Below the pieces are notes generated by a model. It ran no database searches. It saw nothing but the letters and a program-made list of their open reading frames with translations, and had not been told where the DNA came from. A stretch of DNA of 64,000 nucleotides, from positions 1,984,001 through 2,048,000 of the forward strand of contig OZ251507.1 in the NCBI GenBank assembly GCA_965242895.1, read 5' to 3'. Below are positions 44,464 to 53,534 of this stretch, one piece after another (the first letter of the stretch is position 1; each line of letters starts with the position of its first letter). The DNA comes from CATQHL01 sp965242895. GTDB taxonomy: Bacteria; Actinomycetota; Acidimicrobiia; Acidimicrobiales; CATQHL01. Both the position numbers and the translations under genes were made by a program.

Positions 44464-44931
44464 CTAGTTGGACGGAGAGGGGGGGAGAGGGGAAAGAGTG
44501 CGGGAAACCTCGGACGTCACCAAGTTTCGTAGCAATTTAACATCCCCGGGGGAAAGAGGCCCTCGAAACCAGAGTTCCACCTCTCCGCTGGGGTTGACCG
44601 CCAGGGTAAGCGGAACGGCGTCCACCCGATGTCGGTCGTGCAGCTCCGGCTGCGCGGACTTCTCCACTTCCTTCCAGCGAATTTCTGCGGCAGCCAGAGA
44701 GGCCAGAGACTCGATGCTCCGGACGACCGAGGCGCAACTCCGGCAGGACTTGGCCGTGAATACGACCAGCAGCCAACCGCCTTCCGGCATCCCGAAGTCT
44801 GCCCTGTCAAGGTACGCGGGCACCTCGCTTACGCTCAGCGCTCCCCGCCAGCGGTGACGCAGCCGAGACGCCAGATAAGCCCCTAGGCAGGCGGCTGCCC
44901 CCAGGGAAAGAGCCAGGGCGGTGGTGCTCAC
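44464..44931 (-). CDS. Membrane-anchored thioredoxin-like protein
   Basis: A GTG at 44931 starts a 155-residue product with one N-terminal hydrophobic segment (ALALSLGAAACLGAYLA) and a thioredoxin-like domain. The active-site-like motif is FTAKSCRSCASV (CxxC as CRSC), followed by PLTLAVNPSGEVELWFRGP, the usual cis-Pro region and strand. It may reduce or transfer disulfides outside the membrane. It lies 32 bases after ftsH on the same strand, so the two may be co-transcribed. Confidence 0.75.
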   Translation of the reverse strand: MSTTALALSLGAAACLGAYLASRLRHRWRGALSVSEVPAYLDRADFGMPEGGWLLVVFTAKSCRSCASVVRSIESLASLAAAEIRWKEVEKSAQPELHDRHRVDAVPLTLAVNPSGEVELWFRGPLSPGDVKLLRNLVTSEVSRTLSPLPPSPSN

Positions 44932-44963
44932 TCCGCCCCGCCGACGCCCGCGCTGCCTTGCTG

Positions 44964-46952
44964 TCAGACCGGGCGGACGGAGGATGCCAAGTCGGATGCG
45001 GCGGCGATCTCGACTTGCTCAGAAGCGGCCGCTGAGGCGCCTGTTCCGTTGCCTTGGGCCAGGTTCAGCAGCCTCGTGACCTCGCCGCCCGAGATGCTTT
45101 CTTTCTCCAGCAGGGCGTTCGCTACGAGGTCGAGCGCCAGACGGCGCTTGGTCAGAAGGTCGCGGCAGCGGTTTTCCTGTTTCCGGAGGATGCGTTCGAC
45201 CTCCTCGTCGATGAGCCGGGCGGTTTCGTCGCTGTAGTCACGGGTACTCATGATCTCCTCGCCTAGGAAGACCTCTCCGTGCGACCCCCAGGCCATCGGG
45301 CCTAGACGTTCGCTCATTCCCCACTCCCGCACCATTTTCTTGGCCATCTGTGTGGCCCCCACGAGATCGTCGTTGGCGCCGGTCGAGACGACGCCGAAAA
45401 CCAATTCTTCAGCGACCCGTCCACCCATTCGAACCACGAGGGTGTCCTCTATGTAGTTTTGGCGGTAGATGTGGCGTTCCTGCTCCGGCAACTGCATCGT
45501 CACCCCGAGCGCCATTCCGCTGGGGATCACCGACACCTTATGAAGCGGGTCGGTGTTAGGGAGGCTCGCGGCGCAGACGGCGTGCCCGGCTTCGTGGTAG
45601 GCCACAGCCTTTTTCTCTTCTTCCGAGAGAGCCATCGACTCCCTCTGCTGCCCTAAGAGCACGCGATCTCGGGCTTCTTCGAAGTGGGAGGCGGAGATGG
45701 ATTCGCAGCCTGACCGCACAGCCGTGAGGGCTGCTTCGTTGACTAGGTTGGAGAGGTCGGCGCCGCTCATTCCGGGCGTACCTCGCGCTACGAGGGAAAG
45801 GTCGGTGTCTTCGTTGATCGACTTGCCCTTCACGTGAACCCTGAGTATCTCTAGGCGGTCTTCCATCTCGGGCAGAGGCACGACCACCTGACGATCGAAT
45901 CGACCTGGGCGCAGCAGAGCGGGGTCGAGGATATCCGGCCGGTTGGTGGCCGCAATCATGACTATCCCCTCCGTGGCCTCGAATCCGTCCATCTCCGAGA
46001 GCATCTGGTTGAGTGTCTGTTCCCGTTCGTCGTGCCCGCCGCCCAATCCGGCGCCTCGCTTGCGTCCGATGGAATCGATCTCGTCAATAAAGATGATCGC
46101 CCTGCCCATCTTGCGGGCGGACTGGAACAGGTCGCGCACGCGGCTGGCGCCCACCCCCACGAACATCTCCATGAAGTCCGACCCTGTGACCGACAGGAAC
46201 GGAACTCCGGCCTCGCCGGCCACGGCTCGGGCTATGAGCGTCTTGCCAGTACCCGGTGGGCCGACGAGCAGGATGCCCTTGGGGATGCGCGCCCCGATCC
46301 TGGCGAACTTCTCGGGTTCCTTCAGGAAATTCACCACCTCGGTGATTTCCTGCTTGGTATTTTCATAGCCAGCCACGTCATCGAAAGTGGTGGCCGGTCT
46401 TTCGGTGGAATAGGTCTTGGCGCGGGAGCGTCCGATAGACATTATTCCGCTCATCTGGCCCTGCGCCCGCCGCTGCATCCACCAGAAGAAGAGAATGAGA
46501 AGACCCACGGGCAGCAGCAGCGGCAACAGCGTTGACCAAATGCTGGAGGTAGGTCTGGTGAACTCCACTCCTCCCCCGATGGACCGGCTGATCAAGTCGT
46601 AGTCTTCGGTCGGCAACTCGGTCGGGCCGATAGAACGGAAGGTGGTTCCGTTTTCCCTCGTGCCGAAAATGTCACCGGTTGTATTGTTGATTTCCAGCTT
46701 CGCAACGGCGTCGGAGGGCGCGGCGTAGGCTGCTCCTGCTTCCTCCTTGAGGCGGTTCTGCTCTTCGAGTTCCTCAATCAGTCCTCTGTAAGGGATTTCT
46801 TCGCTGCTGTCGCGGGAGAGGAGGTTGGGGAGGATGAGCACCGCAAAAATGGCTAGAAGGGCCGCCCAGACCATCCAGCGAGTCCAGCGCGGGCTGACCT
46901 CGGGACGAGGTACACCTTCGGGAGGCTGGTTGGGCTGCGGCGAATCCGCCAT
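44964..46952 (-). CDS. ftsH: ATP-dependent zinc metalloprotease FtsH
   Basis: FtsH degrades membrane and short-lived cytoplasmic proteins as a membrane hexamer. In order: an N-terminal helix (WMVWAALLAIFAVLILPNLL), a small outer domain, a second helix (LLPLLLPVGLLILFFWW), Walker A GPPGTGKT near residue 229, IIFIDEIDSIGRKRG (Walker B), the arginine-finger region ATNRPDILDPALLRPGRFDR, and the zinc site HEAGH near 450. Length (662) is normal. The ATG at 46952 has a TM-proximal Pro/Gln-rich lead. It stands apart from the hpt/tilS/folE setting often seen in actinobacteria. Confidence 0.97.
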   Translation of the reverse strand: MADSPQPNQPPEGVPRPEVSPRWTRWMVWAALLAIFAVLILPNLLSRDSSEEIPYRGLIEELEEQNRLKEEAGAAYAAPSDAVAKLEINNTTGDIFGTRENGTTFRSIGPTELPTEDYDLISRSIGGGVEFTRPTSSIWSTLLPLLLPVGLLILFFWWMQRRAQGQMSGIMSIGRSRAKTYSTERPATTFDDVAGYENTKQEITEVVNFLKEPEKFARIGARIPKGILLVGPPGTGKTLIARAVAGEAGVPFLSVTGSDFMEMFVGVGASRVRDLFQSARKMGRAIIFIDEIDSIGRKRGAGLGGGHDEREQTLNQMLSEMDGFEATEGIVMIAATNRPDILDPALLRPGRFDRQVVVPLPEMEDRLEILRVHVKGKSINEDTDLSLVARGTPGMSGADLSNLVNEAALTAVRSGCESISASHFEEARDRVLLGQQRESMALSEEEKKAVAYHEAGHAVCAASLPNTDPLHKVSVIPSGMALGVTMQLPEQERHIYRQNYIEDTLVVRMGGRVAEELVFGVVSTGANDDLVGATQMAKKMVREWGMSERLGPMAWGSHGEVFLGEEIMSTRDYSDETARLIDEEVERILRKQENRCRDLLTKRRLALDLVANALLEKESISGGEVTRLLNLAQGNGTGASAAASEQVEIAAASDLASSVRPV

Positions 46953-47070
46953 TGCTTGATGCTACGGGATTACGGGCAGTATCAGGACATCGCCTTGAGC
47001 GCCATGAGCGCCATGTGGCAGGAGTCCTTGCCTGACTAGCTGCGGTCAGCGGAGACTAGGCTTCGTCCAT

Positions 47071-47874
47071 ATGCTGTTGGCCCGAAACCGAGCCGATTCG
47101 GAGAGGGGCGGCTCGAGAGGGCCAATTTCCGTGCCTGCTTCGGTCTGGAGCCCGACTCCCGTCTTGCTCGGATGGATCGGAGCTTTGTTTGCGAGCGCCC
47201 TCCTGCGGCTGGCGCTGGACCCCCTCTGGAATCCAGCCCCGGGGGTGGGTTCCGCAGCCGCTGTCACCTCCGTTCAGGCGGCTGGGGGCGTGGAACCTCA
47301 GTTGGCGGGTTTGAAGATATGGCAGACCTTCGTGCTGCAGCTGCCCATGTGGGTGACGTTGGCGGCGGTCGTCTGGATGCTGTTGAAGCGTCACTCCCTC
47401 GGCTTCCGAGACGGCGTCCTGTTCGAGCACAGATGGTTCGACATACCGTTGGGAATTGCCGTCGGATTCCTCACTCAGTTCCTGTTGGTTCGCCTTGTCT
47501 ACTGGCCGCTGTGGCGCTTCATCGACTCCGATGAGGTCTCCGAGCCGGCTCGGCAACTCGTGGAGGCATCGAGGGGGGCAGGCGGAAGGACTCTGCTGAT
47601 CGCAGCGGTCGTGGTGGCCGCTCCTTTCGTGGAGGAGGTCTATTTCAGAGGTCTGCTCCTGAGGTCGATGTGGGGGCGGGTCGGCTCGGTTTCCACGGTG
47701 CTGATCACCGGTACGTTGTTCGGGCTAGCGCACGTCCAACTCCTGCAACTACCCGCCTTGATTGTGTTCGGATGGGTGGCAGGGACTCTTGTGGTCAAGT
47801 TCCGGCGTCTGGGGCCGGCCATATGGGCGCACGCAGCGTTCAACGGCTACACAGTCGTGCTCCTTCTGCGCTAA
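47071..47874 (+). CDS. CPBP-family intramembrane metalloprotease
   Basis: The product (267 residues) has several membrane helices and the three CPBP/CAAX motifs: EEVYFRG (EExxxR, near residue 188), the FGLAH segment (FxxxH) and the HAAFN segment (HxxxN). Members cleave prenylated-type or membrane-embedded peptides; here the substrate is unknown. The next gene starts three bases after the stop, so it heads the plus-strand operon that runs through manB. Confidence 0.87.
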   Translation: MLLARNRADSERGGSRGPISVPASVWSPTPVLLGWIGALFASALLRLALDPLWNPAPGVGSAAAVTSVQAAGGVEPQLAGLKIWQTFVLQLPMWVTLAAVVWMLLKRHSLGFRDGVLFEHRWFDIPLGIAVGFLTQFLLVRLVYWPLWRFIDSDEVSEPARQLVEASRGAGGRTLLIAAVVVAAPFVEEVYFRGLLLRSMWGRVGSVSTVLITGTLFGLAHVQLLQLPALIVFGWVAGTLVVKFRRLGPAIWAHAAFNGYTVVLLLR

Positions 47875-47877
47875 TTC

Positions 47878-50817
47878 GTGTCCCTCCTCACCTTCGGCGC
47901 GGCACGCAATCTGCTGTCGAAGCAGAAATGGGCTCGACTTCAGCGTTGGACAGGCCCTGTCTGCATTCTGGGGTCCTGTCTCTTCATCTTTTGGCAGTTG
48001 CGGCCAGATCTGCTGTTCTCTCCCACGACTCCGGCGGGGGGCGACATGGGCGCCCACGTCTGGGGTCCGGCCTACCTGCGGGAGCACCTTCTTCCGTCGG
48101 GACGGCTGAGCGGATGGGCTCCGGATTGGTACGGAGGCTTCCCAGCGTTCCGCTTCTACATGGTTCTCCCGGCGCTGTTGATAGCGCTGGCGTCGTACGT
48201 GGTGCCCTACGGGGTCGCCTTCAAACTCGTGAGCGTGCTCGGCCTGGTCTTCCTTCCGCTGGCTGCCGCCGCATTCGTTCGCTTGGCGGGCCTTCGCTTC
48301 CCTAGCCCCGCCCTGGCGGCTCTCTTCACGCTCCCCTTCGTATTCGACTGGTCCTACTCCACCTGGGGAGGGAACATCTCCTCCACGCTGGCGGGCGAAT
48401 TCAGCTACTCAATCAGCCTGGCGCTGGCGCTCGTCTACCTGGGGGTTCTTGTCAGGGGCATGCATACCGGACGCCATCGTGTGCTGGCGGGCGTTCTGCT
48501 GGCACTGGTGGGGCTGTCGCACCTGATACCCGCCATGTTTGCGACGGTCGCTACGATCGTCGCCTTCTTGATGCGCCCTCGACGCGGAAACTTCCGCTGG
48601 TTGACCGTGGTCGGAGCGCTGGCGGCTATCTTGCCCGCCTTCTGGCTGCTGCCGTTCTGGGTGCAGCGGAAGTACTACTTCAACATCGACTGGTTCAACG
48701 AGAGCGTCTACTGGGACTACCTCGTCCGTTCCGACTGGAACGCCGTCTATGTTCTGGTGTGGGTGGGTCTCCTCGTGGGGATCATGAGGAAGGACCGCCT
48801 GGTGTTCTTCCTGTCCATCCTGGCCGTCATCAGCGCGGCGGCCTACCGCTGGCTTCCTCAGAACGAACTCTGGAACTCACGCGTGATCCCCTTCTACTAC
48901 ATCAGTTTGATGCTCCTCGCTGCGTTGGGTCTCTCGCTGCTCTTCCGCGGCCTCTTCGGCAAGATGCCGCTGACTTCGCCTCCTCCCAGCGAGCAGCCAG
49001 GGGGTCATCTCACCTTCTGGGAAAACCTGGGGCTGAGGTTCTCGCGTCGGGTGCTGGTTCCGATCGCAGCGTTTATCCCTGCACTGGCTTTGGCCGTGGA
49101 ACTCGACGACATTCTGCCCACCTCCGTCCTGAAGTATGTGATCAGAGAGGCGATGAACGTCTCCGACGGCGAGGCTTTGCGGCTGGCAGGCCAAGTGTCG
49201 CACCTGGCCATCCTGATCCTGGTGGCCAGCACGCTGGTGATGCTGGTGGAGTTGATCAGAACTCTGCGAATGCGCGGCCTGCCCCGCTGGCACCCGGTCG
49301 TGCTGGGCGCCTCCTCGCTGGGAAGACCTCAGGGCGCAGTCTCGAGCACCTCGAGCACAAGGATCTCGAGCGCAAGAAAAAGGCGGTCAAGATCAGAGAC
49401 CGATAACGCTGGAAACAGAAGGCTGGGGCTCTCGGCGGCGGTGTTCACCACGGCGATGCTGATGATTGCCATAGTCGGCTACCCGCTGCGGGCTCTGGGG
49501 TTCGCCGGCCATACCGATTCCAAAGGGAACTACGGTATACACCTGGGGAAAGACTGGGTGGTGGTGGGCAGCGACTGGGTGCCTTTCGGACGACCCCGCT
49601 TAGAGAAGAAGGCTCCCGACGAACAGGTGGGAGTCGAATGCGACGGCGACCGACGCATCAGGGATCAGTTCAACCGCACCAGAGACGCGTTTACCAGTAC
49701 GGAGTGCGGGCGCAATATCGTGAGCCATGTTCCCGGCTGGGTGCACTGGAACTTCAGCGGTTATGAGAGCAAGCCCCCCAAGGATTTAGTAATCGGCGGC
49801 GAGTCCACCACCAGCGACGGCTATGAGGAGTACTACAGGGTGGTCACCGCTGTGGACGAGGTAGGTCAGTCTCGGGGATGCGGACGGGTCATGTGGGAGT
49901 ATGAACTGGAGCGCCTCAACTCCTACGGCACCCCCATGTCTCTCATGCTGCTCCCGCACTGGACGAACGGCTGCATGGGTTCCATGGAAGGCTTGTTCTT
50001 TGAAGGCACCCTGAGCGTGCCTTTCCACTTCATGAATCAGTCTGAACTGTCGATGTTTCCGTCGCGGGCAGTGCGCCGCGTCAACTACTCGGGAACCGAC
50101 ATAGACAGGGGAGTGCAGCACCTGCAGCTCTATGGCGTGCGTTATTACATGGCGTTTTCTCCGTCCCTGATCACCGCCGCCCGCGGCCATCCCGACTTGA
50201 CAGAGATCGCCAGCGGAGAGCCGTGGGTCATCTTCGAGGTCGCCGATTCGGAACTGGTAGAACCATTTCAGGCAGAACCCGTGGTGGTGGAAGGGGCGGG
50301 CGAAAGCGCCGACAGTTGGCTGGACTTTGCCCTGCCTTTCTATTCCTCCTACCAGAGCCCCTCTACCGGAGCCGTCATGGCGTTTCCGGCCGACGACGGA
50401 CCGCCGTCCTGGGAACGCGTCGAGCCTAAAATCCGCGAATCCGACGTGGAAGGGGGGGAGCCCCTGCCGCCGCTGCTGCCTACGCTGCCGGTAAAGCGCC
50501 TGGAGGAGGTGAAAGTGTCAAACATCATGAGCAGCGAGGACACGATCAGTTTCACAGTGAGTCAACCTGGGGTGCCGGTGCTTGTGAAGACCTCCTACTT
50601 TCCGAATTGGAGGGCGGTCAACGCCAAAGGTCCCTACCGCGTGGCCCCCAATCTGATGGCCGTGGTGCCGGAAGGATCGAATGTGGAACTCCGTTATTCC
50701 TGGACATTCCTGGAGATCATCTCGTACACCATCACAGGTATAGGCATCGTGCTGGCGTTCGTACTCTGGCGCAGCCCAGGGTTTTGGTCGCCTGAACGCA
50801 GAAGGCCGTTTAGGTGA
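47878..50817 (+). CDS. Large polytopic membrane protein, probable GT-C-like or PTPS-related membrane protein
   Basis: The GTG at 47878 starts a 979-residue protein. Residues up to about 560 hold ten or more hydrophobic helices, with long outside loops such as PAGGDMGAHVWGPAYLREHL, an acidic loop motif reminiscent of GT-C-type transferases. A Ser/Arg-rich insert interrupts the helices near residue 490. The C-terminal 380 residues are soluble, beta-rich, and end with one helix. The overall build resembles 6-pyruvoyl-tetrahydropterin-synthase-related/YfhO-type membrane proteins. It overlaps the next gene, a dolichyl-phosphate-type glycosyltransferase, by four bases, so a lipid-linked sugar role is likely but unproved. 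Confidence 0.7.
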   Translation: MSLLTFGAARNLLSKQKWARLQRWTGPVCILGSCLFIFWQLRPDLLFSPTTPAGGDMGAHVWGPAYLREHLLPSGRLSGWAPDWYGGFPAFRFYMVLPALLIALASYVVPYGVAFKLVSVLGLVFLPLAAAAFVRLAGLRFPSPALAALFTLPFVFDWSYSTWGGNISSTLAGEFSYSISLALALVYLGVLVRGMHTGRHRVLAGVLLALVGLSHLIPAMFATVATIVAFLMRPRRGNFRWLTVVGALAAILPAFWLLPFWVQRKYYFNIDWFNESVYWDYLVRSDWNAVYVLVWVGLLVGIMRKDRLVFFLSILAVISAAAYRWLPQNELWNSRVIPFYYISLMLLAALGLSLLFRGLFGKMPLTSPPPSEQPGGHLTFWENLGLRFSRRVLVPIAAFIPALALAVELDDILPTSVLKYVIREAMNVSDGEALRLAGQVSHLAILILVASTLVMLVELIRTLRMRGLPRWHPVVLGASSLGRPQGAVSSTSSTRISSARKRRSRSETDNAGNRRLGLSAAVFTTAMLMIAIVGYPLRALGFAGHTDSKGNYGIHLGKDWVVVGSDWVPFGRPRLEKKAPDEQVGVECDGDRRIRDQFNRTRDAFTSTECGRNIVSHVPGWVHWNFSGYESKPPKDLVIGGESTTSDGYEEYYRVVTAVDEVGQSRGCGRVMWEYELERLNSYGTPMSLMLLPHWTNGCMGSMEGLFFEGTLSVPFHFMNQSELSMFPSRAVRRVNYSGTDIDRGVQHLQLYGVRYYMAFSPSLITAARGHPDLTEIASGEPWVIFEVADSELVEPFQAEPVVVEGAGESADSWLDFALPFYSSYQSPSTGAVMAFPADDGPPSWERVEPKIRESDVEGGEPLPPLLPTLPVKRLEEVKVSNIMSSEDTISFTVSQPGVPVLVKTSYFPNWRAVNAKGPYRVAPNLMAVVPEGSNVELRYSWTFLEIISYTITGIGIVLAFVLWRSPGFWSPERRRPFR

Positions 50818-51578
50818 ATCCCGACGAAACAGAACGAGTTCAGGGGCTGCTTTCCGTAGTGGTCCCGGCCTACGAAGAGCAGGAGAACATCGCTGTCACG
50901 CTGGGGGGACTGCGCTCCGGTCTGGAGGAAGGTTTTCCGTCTCGACCGATCGAACTCATTGTGGTGGACGACGGCTCGCAGGACGAAACGGTGCGGTGCG
51001 CCCGCGAGGGCGGAGCCGACGACGTGATTTCCCTGGGGCGTAATCGAGGTAAGGGTGCTGCGGTGAGAACCGGGATGCTGTCAGCTAAGGGTTCAGTGCT
51101 CCTCTACACCGACGCCGACATGCCGTACCCCCCAGAGGTCATGGTCGATCTGGTGCAGCGCGTGGACGCCGGGGCGCTGGCGGTCATAGGGGTAAGGCGC
51201 ACGAACACGGCTTCCCTGAAGCGTCGGCTTGGAAGTCGGTTGATTAACGTCCTGGCGGGTTTGCTCGTCCTGGGCAGGAGGCATCCCGACACCCAGTGCG
51301 GCTTGAAGGTCTTCGAGGGCGGAACGGCCAAGGACGTCTTCGGGCGCTGTCGTGTGGACCGTTTCGGCTTCGACGCTGAGGTGCTCTTGTTGTTGGATCG
51401 GCTGGGAGTCTCAGTGGTAGAAGTGCCGGTGGACGTCCTGCCTCCGCTGCGCGAATCCAAGGTGAGGGTGTTCCAGGACGGCTTGAGGATGCTACGCGAC
51501 CTCCTGAGCACCCGACGCCGAGCGCGCCGAGGCGAATACGACTCCCCTGTCGCCGCTGTCGCAGGCGGTTCGGATTGA
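50814..51578 (+). CDS. Dolichyl/polyprenyl-phosphate sugar transferase (GT2)
   Basis: The GTG at 50814 overlaps the previous stop (GTGA). Family signs are LSVVVPAYEEQENIAVTLGG, ELIVVDDGSQDETV, LGRNRGKGAAVRTGML and the metal-binding LYTDADMPYPPE (DxD). The ending lacks membrane helices. It most resembles enzymes that move glucose or mannose from a nucleotide sugar to a polyprenyl phosphate (ALG5/DPM1 type). GDP-mannose made by manC/manB would be a logical donor, though glucose is not excluded. Confidence 0.87.
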   Translation: MNPDETERVQGLLSVVVPAYEEQENIAVTLGGLRSGLEEGFPSRPIELIVVDDGSQDETVRCAREGGADDVISLGRNRGKGAAVRTGMLSAKGSVLLYTDADMPYPPEVMVDLVQRVDAGALAVIGVRRTNTASLKRRLGSRLINVLAGLLVLGRRHPDTQCGLKVFEGGTAKDVFGRCRVDRFGFDAEVLLLLDRLGVSVVEVPVDVLPPLRESKVRVFQDGLRMLRDLLSTRRRARRGEYDSPVAAVAGGSD

Positions 51579-53065
51579 CCTTGGCTCTTTCGTCTTCGCC
51601 CGCTTCCTCGCCCGTTTCTGGCCACGCTTCTTCTTGTGTTGACGCCGCTGCCCTCGACGCCGTCATGCACGCCAACGACATAAGGGGCAGGGTTCCGGAT
51701 CAGTTCAACGAGGAGACGGCAGCGCAGCTGGGCAGAGCCTTTGCGGCCTACTTCAAGGAAGTTGCGCCGCAGCCCGGTCGGGTTCTGGTCGGCCGGGACA
51801 TGCGCTCCGGCGGGCGCACCCTGGCCGAGGCGTTCTCCGATGCAGTGCTCTCGGCCGGCTTGGACGTGGTCGACCTTGGGCTGACGTCTACTGACATGCT
51901 CTACTTCGCCTCCGGGCGGTTCGCTTCGCCCGGCGTGGTCTTCACCGCCTCGCACAATCCACCGGATTACAACGGCATCAAGGCCTGTTTGCCTGGGGCC
52001 GCCCCGATCAGTCCAGGAGGCGGACTGGCGCGGGTTCGCGATCTTGCGCTGCAAGGCGGGGGCAAGCCGTCCGGCGCTCTGCGCACCGGCAGGGTGCGCG
52101 GGCGCTGCAGGCAGGCGAACGTTCTAGAGGAATTCGCAGCCCACGTCCGTTCTTTCGTGGACGCCGAGCGCCTCGTCGGGCTGCGCGTGGTGGCCGACGT
52201 CGCCAACGGCATGGGCGCTCTGGTAATGCCCGCCGTGTTCGACTCTCTGGGAGTAGAACTGGAAGTTCTCTACGGAGAGTTGGACGGGAGCTTCCCCAAT
52301 CACCCCGCCGACCCCCTAGTCGAGGCCAACCTTGCGCCTCTCCGAAGCCGCATGCGGGAAACCAGCGCTGATGTGGGGCTCGCCTTCGACGGGGACGCAG
52401 ACCGTGTCTTCTTCGTGGACGAGCAGGCATCACCCCTTTCGGGGTCGGTCGTCGGAGCGTTGCTGGCGGTCTCAGTGCTGCAGCGCAAGCCAGGTTCCTT
52501 GGTGCTCTGCAACGCTGTCTGTTCGCGGGCCGTGGGGGAGATCGTCCGCGAACACGGAGGGAGAGTGATGCCCACTCGCGTGGGCCACACCCTCATCAAG
52601 GAGGTGATGGCGTCTACGGGAGCGGCCTTTGCGTGCGAGCACTCCGGGCACTACTACTTCAGCGACAACTACCGCTCGGATTCGGGCGTGCTGGCGGCGC
52701 TTGTGCTCCTAGAGGTGGTGGGTTCGGAGCGCCTAGCGCTGAGTCGTCTGCGCCAGCCCTGCGAGCGATACGCCGCTTCGGGTGAGATCAATTTTGCGGC
52801 AGCCGATCCCGCGGCGGCGGTAGCGGCTCTCTCCGAGTTCTATTCAGGGTGTCCTCAAAGCCGCCTAGACGGGCTCAGCGTGGACTGCGGCGACTGGTGG
52901 TTCAATATCCGAATGTCCAACACTGAGCCCCTCCTGAGGCTTAACCTGGAGGCGAGAGACCCGCAGGAATGTTCGAAGCGCACCGAGGAGTTAAGCGCCC
53001 TTATCAAGAGGGCTCAGTCCGGTCTTCCGCTCGGCTCCGAGAGCGATGCCGCTGGGGTCTCCTAG
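51575..53065 (+). CDS. manB: Phosphomannomutase/phosphoglucomutase
   Basis: The enzyme swaps phosphate between C6 and C1 of mannose or glucose. The catalytic phosphoserine loop reads TASHNPPDYNGIK, the metal loop FDGDADRVFF, and the sugar loop GEINFA; the C-terminal NTEPLLRLNLEA binds phosphate. A TTG at 51575 overlaps the previous stop (TTGA); an ATG at 51665 would start just before the conserved DIRG segment and is an alternative. It is the link between the isomerase (mannose-6-phosphate) and manC (GDP-mannose). Confidence 0.92.
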   Translation: MTLALSSSPASSPVSGHASSCVDAAALDAVMHANDIRGRVPDQFNEETAAQLGRAFAAYFKEVAPQPGRVLVGRDMRSGGRTLAEAFSDAVLSAGLDVVDLGLTSTDMLYFASGRFASPGVVFTASHNPPDYNGIKACLPGAAPISPGGGLARVRDLALQGGGKPSGALRTGRVRGRCRQANVLEEFAAHVRSFVDAERLVGLRVVADVANGMGALVMPAVFDSLGVELEVLYGELDGSFPNHPADPLVEANLAPLRSRMRETSADVGLAFDGDADRVFFVDEQASPLSGSVVGALLAVSVLQRKPGSLVLCNAVCSRAVGEIVREHGGRVMPTRVGHTLIKEVMASTGAAFACEHSGHYYFSDNYRSDSGVLAALVLLEVVGSERLALSRLRQPCERYAASGEINFAAADPAAAVAALSEFYSGCPQSRLDGLSVDCGDWWFNIRMSNTEPLLRLNLEARDPQECSKRTEELSALIKRAQSGLPLGSESDAAGVS

Positions 53066-53116
53066 GTTGGATCTCCCTGGAACCCCCCCCGGTTCGCCCT
53101 CCCCTTCCCCCGTTCT

Positions 53117-53149
53117 CCTGGGAATCCTCACGGTTCCCCAGGGTTCTTT
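53117..53149 (+). terminator. Possible weak intrinsic terminator after manB
   Basis: CCTGGG (53117-53122) pairs with CCCAGG (53137-53142), extended by GAA/TTC with a bulge, and is followed by GTTCTTTC. The T-run is short, so termination may be partial. Confidence 0.3.
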
Positions 53150-53238
53150 CCCGACCTCTCTGGAGTTTTCCCGTTTCCTTCCTGGAAATCCCCCGCCCTC
53201 CCCTCCCCCGGTTCCCCTCGAAATCCTCACGAATCCGT

Positions 53239-53268
53239 CTGGAGTATCCCCGGGCGTGGATACTCCAG
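53239..53268. promoter_or_regulatory. Perfect 11-bp inverted repeat upstream of the Trm112-like gene
   Basis: CTGGAGTATCC (53239-53249) pairs perfectly with GGATACTCCAG (53258-53268) across an eight-base loop. It ends 29 bases before the start at 53298. There is no T-run after it. It could be an operator for the Trm112/isomerase/sahH operon or a leader hairpin. The rest of the 232-base gap is C-rich with loosely repeated GGTT and TGGAGT words. Confidence 0.5.
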
Positions 53269-53297
53269 GGTTGAAAATGTCCTACGCTAGATGATTA

Positions 53298-53534
53298 ATG
53301 GTGCTTGACTCCCGACTGCTCGACATCCTCGCCTGCCCGCAGGACAAAGGCCCCTTGCTGTACTTTTCTGAGGAGGGTTACCTCTACAACCCACGCCTTC
53401 GCTGTCGTTACGAGGTGGTCGACGACATCCCCGTAATGCTCATCGAAGAGGCCTCCTACTGCGACGAGAAGACTCACGAGGAGACCATGGCCGAAGCGGA
53501 AGTTCGGGGAATGACGGAGAACTCTTCGACATGA
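53298..53534 (+). CDS. Trm112 family protein
   Basis: The 78-residue product has the short zinc-ribbon-like Trm112 form: LLDILACPQDKGPLLYF near the start and LRCRYEVVDDIPVMLIEEA later. One Cys of each usual pair is replaced (CPQD, RCRY), so metal binding may be lost. Trm112 proteins activate methyltransferases in eukaryotes and archaea; bacterial ones are less clear. It sits between manB and the isomerase as in Streptomyces, and its stop overlaps the next start (ATGA). Confidence 0.85.
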   Translation: MVLDSRLLDILACPQDKGPLLYFSEEGYLYNPRLRCRYEVVDDIPVMLIEEASYCDEKTHEETMAEAEVRGMTENSST

